64,000 nt of DNA from Streptomyces sp. G-G2 (lineage in GTDB: Bacteria; Actinomycetota; Actinomycetes; Streptomycetales; Streptomycetaceae): contig NZ_JASISO010000002.1 of the NCBI RefSeq assembly GCF_030063135.1, forward strand, positions 248,001-312,000. Direction: 5' to 3'. Below the pieces are notes generated by a model that saw nothing but the letters and a program-made list of their open reading frames with translations, was not told where the DNA came from and did no database searches. Shown here one piece after another: positions 61,612-64,000 of this stretch (position 1 is the stretch's first letter; each line of letters opens with the position of its first letter). Position numbers and translations under genes: made by a program.

Positions 61612-62547
61612 ATGGGCTACCACCGAGGTTCCCGGGCCGTCCAGGAGCGCGTCGGCGTACGGGAGGCCGCCGACCACGTCGGACGCTCCATCGGCAACGG
61701 CATCCGGGAAGTCGCGGCCGTCTTCCTCGCCCAGCAGCCCTTCCTGGTGGTCGGCGCGGCCGACGGGGCGGGCACGCTGTGGGCCTCGCAGCTCACCGGG
61801 CCGCCCGGATTCGTACGGGCCACCGGGGCCCACCGGATCACGGTGACCGGGGGAGTGCCCGAGGGGGATCCGCTCGCCGGGGCGCTCGCGACCCCGGGCA
61901 CCGCCGTCGGCACCATCGCCCTGGACCCGCGCACCCGGCGCCGGATGCGGCTGAACGGGACGGTCGCCGCCGGTGCGGTCGCGGCCGGTGCGGGGCGGGC
62001 CGGGCGGTTCGGCGTCGAGGCCGAGCGGGTGTTCTCCAACTGCCCCAAGTACCTCCAGAAGCGGCACCCGCTGGAGCTGGTGCCCGACGGGGGCGGGGTC
62101 GTGCGGCGCGGTGGATCGCTCACCCCTGACCAGGAGCGGACCGTACGGGCCGCCGACACCTTCTTCATCACCACCACCGCCGAGGGCGGGGTCGAGGCCA
62201 GCCACCGGGGCGGCGGTCCCGGTTTCGTCGAGGTGCGTTCGCCGTACGAACTGTCCTGGCCGGACTATCCGGGGAACGCGATGTTCCTGACCCTCGGCAA
62301 CCTCGTCAGCGATCCGCGGGCCGGGCTGCTCTTCCCGCACTGGGAGAGCGGGGCGCTGCTCCAGCTCAGCGGCCGGGCCCGGACCGGGTTCGGCGCCGAC
62401 GGCGGCCGGACGGTCCGCTTCACCGTGGAGTCGGTGGTCGAGAGCCGCCACCCGGGGCGGCTGCGCTGGAGCGGACCGGAGTACTCCCCGGCCAACCCCC
62501 CGCTGGGCGGGGACCGCCCCGCTCACCTGGGGAGTACGACGAGATAG
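61612..62547 (+). CDS. Pyridoxamine 5'-phosphate oxidase-family protein
   Basis: 311 residues from ATG 61612 (GGGAGG 5 nt upstream). The split-barrel flavin fold shows in AAVFLAQQPFLVVGAADGAGTLWASQLTGPPGFVRA, RRRMRLNGTV, VFSNCPKYLQKR, and a second half DTFFITTTAEGGVEASHRGGGPGFVEV and NAMFLTLGNLVSDPRAGLLFPHWESG. This double-barrel form probably binds FMN or F420. It begins 31 bp after the VOC stop and may share its promoter. A 13-bp duplication across the VOC stop (61568-61580 and 61585-61597) precedes it. Confidence 0.85.
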   Translation: MGYHRGSRAVQERVGVREAADHVGRSIGNGIREVAAVFLAQQPFLVVGAADGAGTLWASQLTGPPGFVRATGAHRITVTGGVPEGDPLAGALATPGTAVGTIALDPRTRRRMRLNGTVAAGAVAAGAGRAGRFGVEAERVFSNCPKYLQKRHPLELVPDGGGVVRRGGSLTPDQERTVRAADTFFITTTAEGGVEASHRGGGPGFVEVRSPYELSWPDYPGNAMFLTLGNLVSDPRAGLLFPHWESGALLQLSGRARTGFGADGGRTVRFTVESVVESRHPGRLRWSGPEYSPANPPLGGDRPAHLGSTTR

Positions 62548-63500
62548 GCGGCGGGCTCGCGGTCGCCGGACGCCGTCAGGGCGGTCCGGACGACCGCGGC
62601 CTGCTGTTCGGCGTGGTCGCGCAGCTTGCGCGGGGTGATGTGCAGGACAGTCACCCCGAGCCCCTCCAGGGCGTCCCGCTTGCGCGCGCACTCCGACCAC
62701 TGCTCGTCCTCGCCCTGGCGCGGGGCCCGGGTGTCCAGTTCCACCGCGACCGCCTGGTCGGGCCAGTAGGCGTCCACCCCGCCCAGGTGGGGGCCGCCGG
62801 GGATCCGCAGGTCCACGTTCCACACCGGGTCGGGCAGGCCGTGCAGGCGGACCAGGTCGTAGAGCCGGTCCTCGGCGATGGCCCGGCCCTCCGCCAGCAG
62901 GGACTCCACGGCGTCCACCACGTGCGGTCGGCTCAGCAGCCGGCCCACCGTCAGCTCCCGCACGAGCGCGGCCGGTTCGCAGTGGCCGCCGCGCACGGCC
63001 TCGCTCAGCAGGCGGCGTACGGTTCCCGCGTCCGAGAGCTGCGCGACGGCGTCGGCGACGGCGCGGGCCACCGGGGCCACGGGCAGGCCGGTGACCTCCT
63101 GGGGGTGGGGCGGGACGTGCGAACGGACGATCCGTACGCAGCCGGTGGAACGCAGCCGGCGGGTGCCGGGGACCAGGACGTCGATCTGCGGGAGGGCGAG
63201 CAGGGTGGGGGCGGAGGTGAACCGGTACAGCGCGAGGGCCGCCAGCCCCGTGATCATGGCCTCCCCGCCGCGGCGGCCCGCGTAGAGCAGCGCGGCGTGC
63301 AGCCGCTCCTCGCTGGTCGCGGGGCCCGAGTGGAGCAGGAACACCCCGGGCAGGATCTGCTGCCAGGGCCGCCCGGCGGCGTCGGAGGCGCTGATGCCGT
63401 GTTCGCGGAGCTGGGAGAGGGTCAGGACGCGGGGGCGGGTACCGGTGAGGTGCCGGAGGGGGAGGGGCGTGTTGTGGTTCATGAGCCGGGGATTCCGCAT
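62523..63500 (-). CDS. AbiEi/DUF559-like protein with putative nuclease fold
   Basis: 325 residues from ATG 63500 (ATG 63482, MNHNTPLPLRHL, is equally likely). The N-terminus resembles the AbiEi-type winged helix (LTLSQLREHGISASDAAGRPWQQILPGVFLLHSGP). The C-terminus, GGVDAYWPDQAVAVELDTRAPRQ...ECARKRDALEGLGVTVLHITPRKLRDH, has the D...E-x-D spacing of a PD-(D/E)xK or Vsr-like endonuclease. Such two-part proteins are numerous in actinobacteria, without assigned function. It overlaps the preceding gene tail to tail by 25 bp. Confidence 0.72.
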   Translation of the reverse strand: MRNPRLMNHNTPLPLRHLTGTRPRVLTLSQLREHGISASDAAGRPWQQILPGVFLLHSGPATSEERLHAALLYAGRRGGEAMITGLAALALYRFTSAPTLLALPQIDVLVPGTRRLRSTGCVRIVRSHVPPHPQEVTGLPVAPVARAVADAVAQLSDAGTVRRLLSEAVRGGHCEPAALVRELTVGRLLSRPHVVDAVESLLAEGRAIAEDRLYDLVRLHGLPDPVWNVDLRIPGGPHLGGVDAYWPDQAVAVELDTRAPRQGEDEQWSECARKRDALEGLGVTVLHITPRKLRDHAEQQAAVVRTALTASGDREPAAYLVVLPR

Positions 63501-63647
63501 CCGGCGCCGTCGCTAACCGCTGTTACACGTTCGTCGACAAACCGGGACAAGCCCGGGCTAAAGTACGGGCGTTCGACGGTCGATAGGGCCCCCGCCCCTC
63601 CGCCCTCCGGGGCGGCGCACATTCAGCCCGCCGGCCCGGGGCACATC

Positions 63648-63735
63648 CAGCCCGCCCGGCGTTTGAGGGCGTCATTGAGCCGGGCCCGGGGGCGGGCCGT
63701 TGCCTCCGGCGGCGCCTCAAACGCCGGCGGGGCTA
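63648..63735. repeat. Dispersed inverted repeat, copy 2
   Basis: Left arm 63648-63668 and right arm 63715-63735 pair over almost their full length with GGCGTTTGAGG/CCTCAAACGCC cores, and the centre has TTGCCTCCGGCGG as in copy 1 (43348-43436). It lies upstream of the nuclease-like gene and past the end of the second aminopeptidase gene. Confidence 0.7.
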
Positions 63736-63743
63736 TAAGGGCC

Positions 63744-63757
63744 GCCCCCCGGGGGGC
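63744..63757. terminator. Possible weak terminator palindrome
   Basis: GCCCCCC directly joined to GGGGGGC, followed by TTT on the plus strand, 20 bp beyond the minus-strand aminopeptidase stop. A hairpin without loop bases would be short, so this is uncertain. Confidence 0.3.
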
Positions 63758-63776
63758 TTTCAGCTTGGCCAGAGGG

Positions 63777-64000
63777 TCAGGCGGAGGCGGCCGTGTCGCA
63801 GGACTGGCCTCGCAGGGCGCGGGCCAGGTCGTCGCGGGACTCGAGGACCAGCCGCCGCAGCGCCGGCGCGGCCGCCTCGTGCCCGGACAGCCACGCGTCG
63901 GCGGCGGCCACGGTCGCCTGCGAGTCCTGCAGCGCCGGGAACAGCCCCCGCACCACGTCCATCCCGATCTGGATCGACCGCTCGCTCCACACCCGCTCGA
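63777..64000 (-). CDS. Second M1 aminopeptidase, C-terminal end only
   Basis: The frame is open from the window edge to the TGA at 63777. The 74 residues, ending ARALRGQSCDTAASA, match the last part of the pepN product 10 kb away: RSIQIGMDVVRGLFPALQDS against RSHEIAQQIAVGLYPALLVS, and ALRRLVLESRDDLARAL against ALRRLVSESRAGVERAL. It is therefore the end of an ERAP1-like domain of another M1 aminopeptidase. Catalytic motifs lie outside the window. Confidence 0.85.
   Translation of the reverse strand, partial: ERVWSERSIQIGMDVVRGLFPALQDSQATVAAADAWLSGHEAAAPALRRLVLESRDDLARALRGQSCDTAASA

Overview
The window reads as a chromosomal core segment of a Streptomyces or very close relative. GC is very high with strong third-position GC bias, GTG and TTG starts are frequent, many genes are coupled by 4-nt overlaps, and several actinomycete-specific gene sets appear: the dynamin-like pair with a second SSB, a PknG/GlnH/GlnX kinase cluster, and a chitosan-oligosaccharide type csn operon. 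There is no rRNA, integrase, transposase, phage or CRISPR signal. Two tRNA-Arg genes are present. All function calls are by reading motifs; no database search was run.

1-4.9 kb: a DUF916 cell-surface protein (cut by the window edge), a WxL-like secreted protein, a subtilisin with a proline-rich repeat tail, a GNAT acetyltransferase and a Sfp-type phosphopantetheinyl transferase, all on the minus strand. 5-8.1 kb: a secreted protein, then a histidine kinase/response regulator pair. 8.1-11.2 kb: an isocitrate lyase/PEP mutase-like enzyme, an EamA exporter and two nearly identical tRNA-Arg(TCT) genes. 11.5-15.5 kb: dynA-dynB-ssbB, linked in Streptomyces to sporulation septation and chromosome segregation. 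15.6-23.7 kb: a thioester-domain-like surface protein that has lost its cysteine, a PAP2/diacylglycerol kinase fusion, EttA, a thioesterase, a globin and an isoaspartyl methyltransferase-like protein.

23.8-34.2 kb is the most coherent unit: seven minus-strand genes transcribed GlnX-like sensor, GlnH-like binding protein, coiled-coil protein, PknG-like kinase, PP2C phosphatase, VWA protein, FHA protein. It looks like a complete amino-acid-sensing phospho-relay with sensor, kinase, eraser and reader; kinase, phosphatase and reader all carry N-terminal zinc ribbons. 34.35-41.2 kb is a csnR-E-F-G-H-K type operon (ROK repressor, binding protein, two permeases, GH4 glycosidase, BadF-type kinase) with a dyad operator over a TTGACA promoter.

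41.4-51.1 kb holds MscS, an HNH nuclease, a 44-residue repeat peptide, malQ, a small membrane protein, a divergent MarR/MFS pair with a clear operator, two EamA exporters and a LysR regulator. 51.2-64 kb holds pepN, a DUF1203 protein, asd, a frameshifted M28 peptidase remnant, a 1107-residue subtilisin, a CGNR regulator divergent from a VOC protein, a pyridoxamine-oxidase-like protein, a putative nuclease-like protein and the 3' end of a second M1 aminopeptidase.
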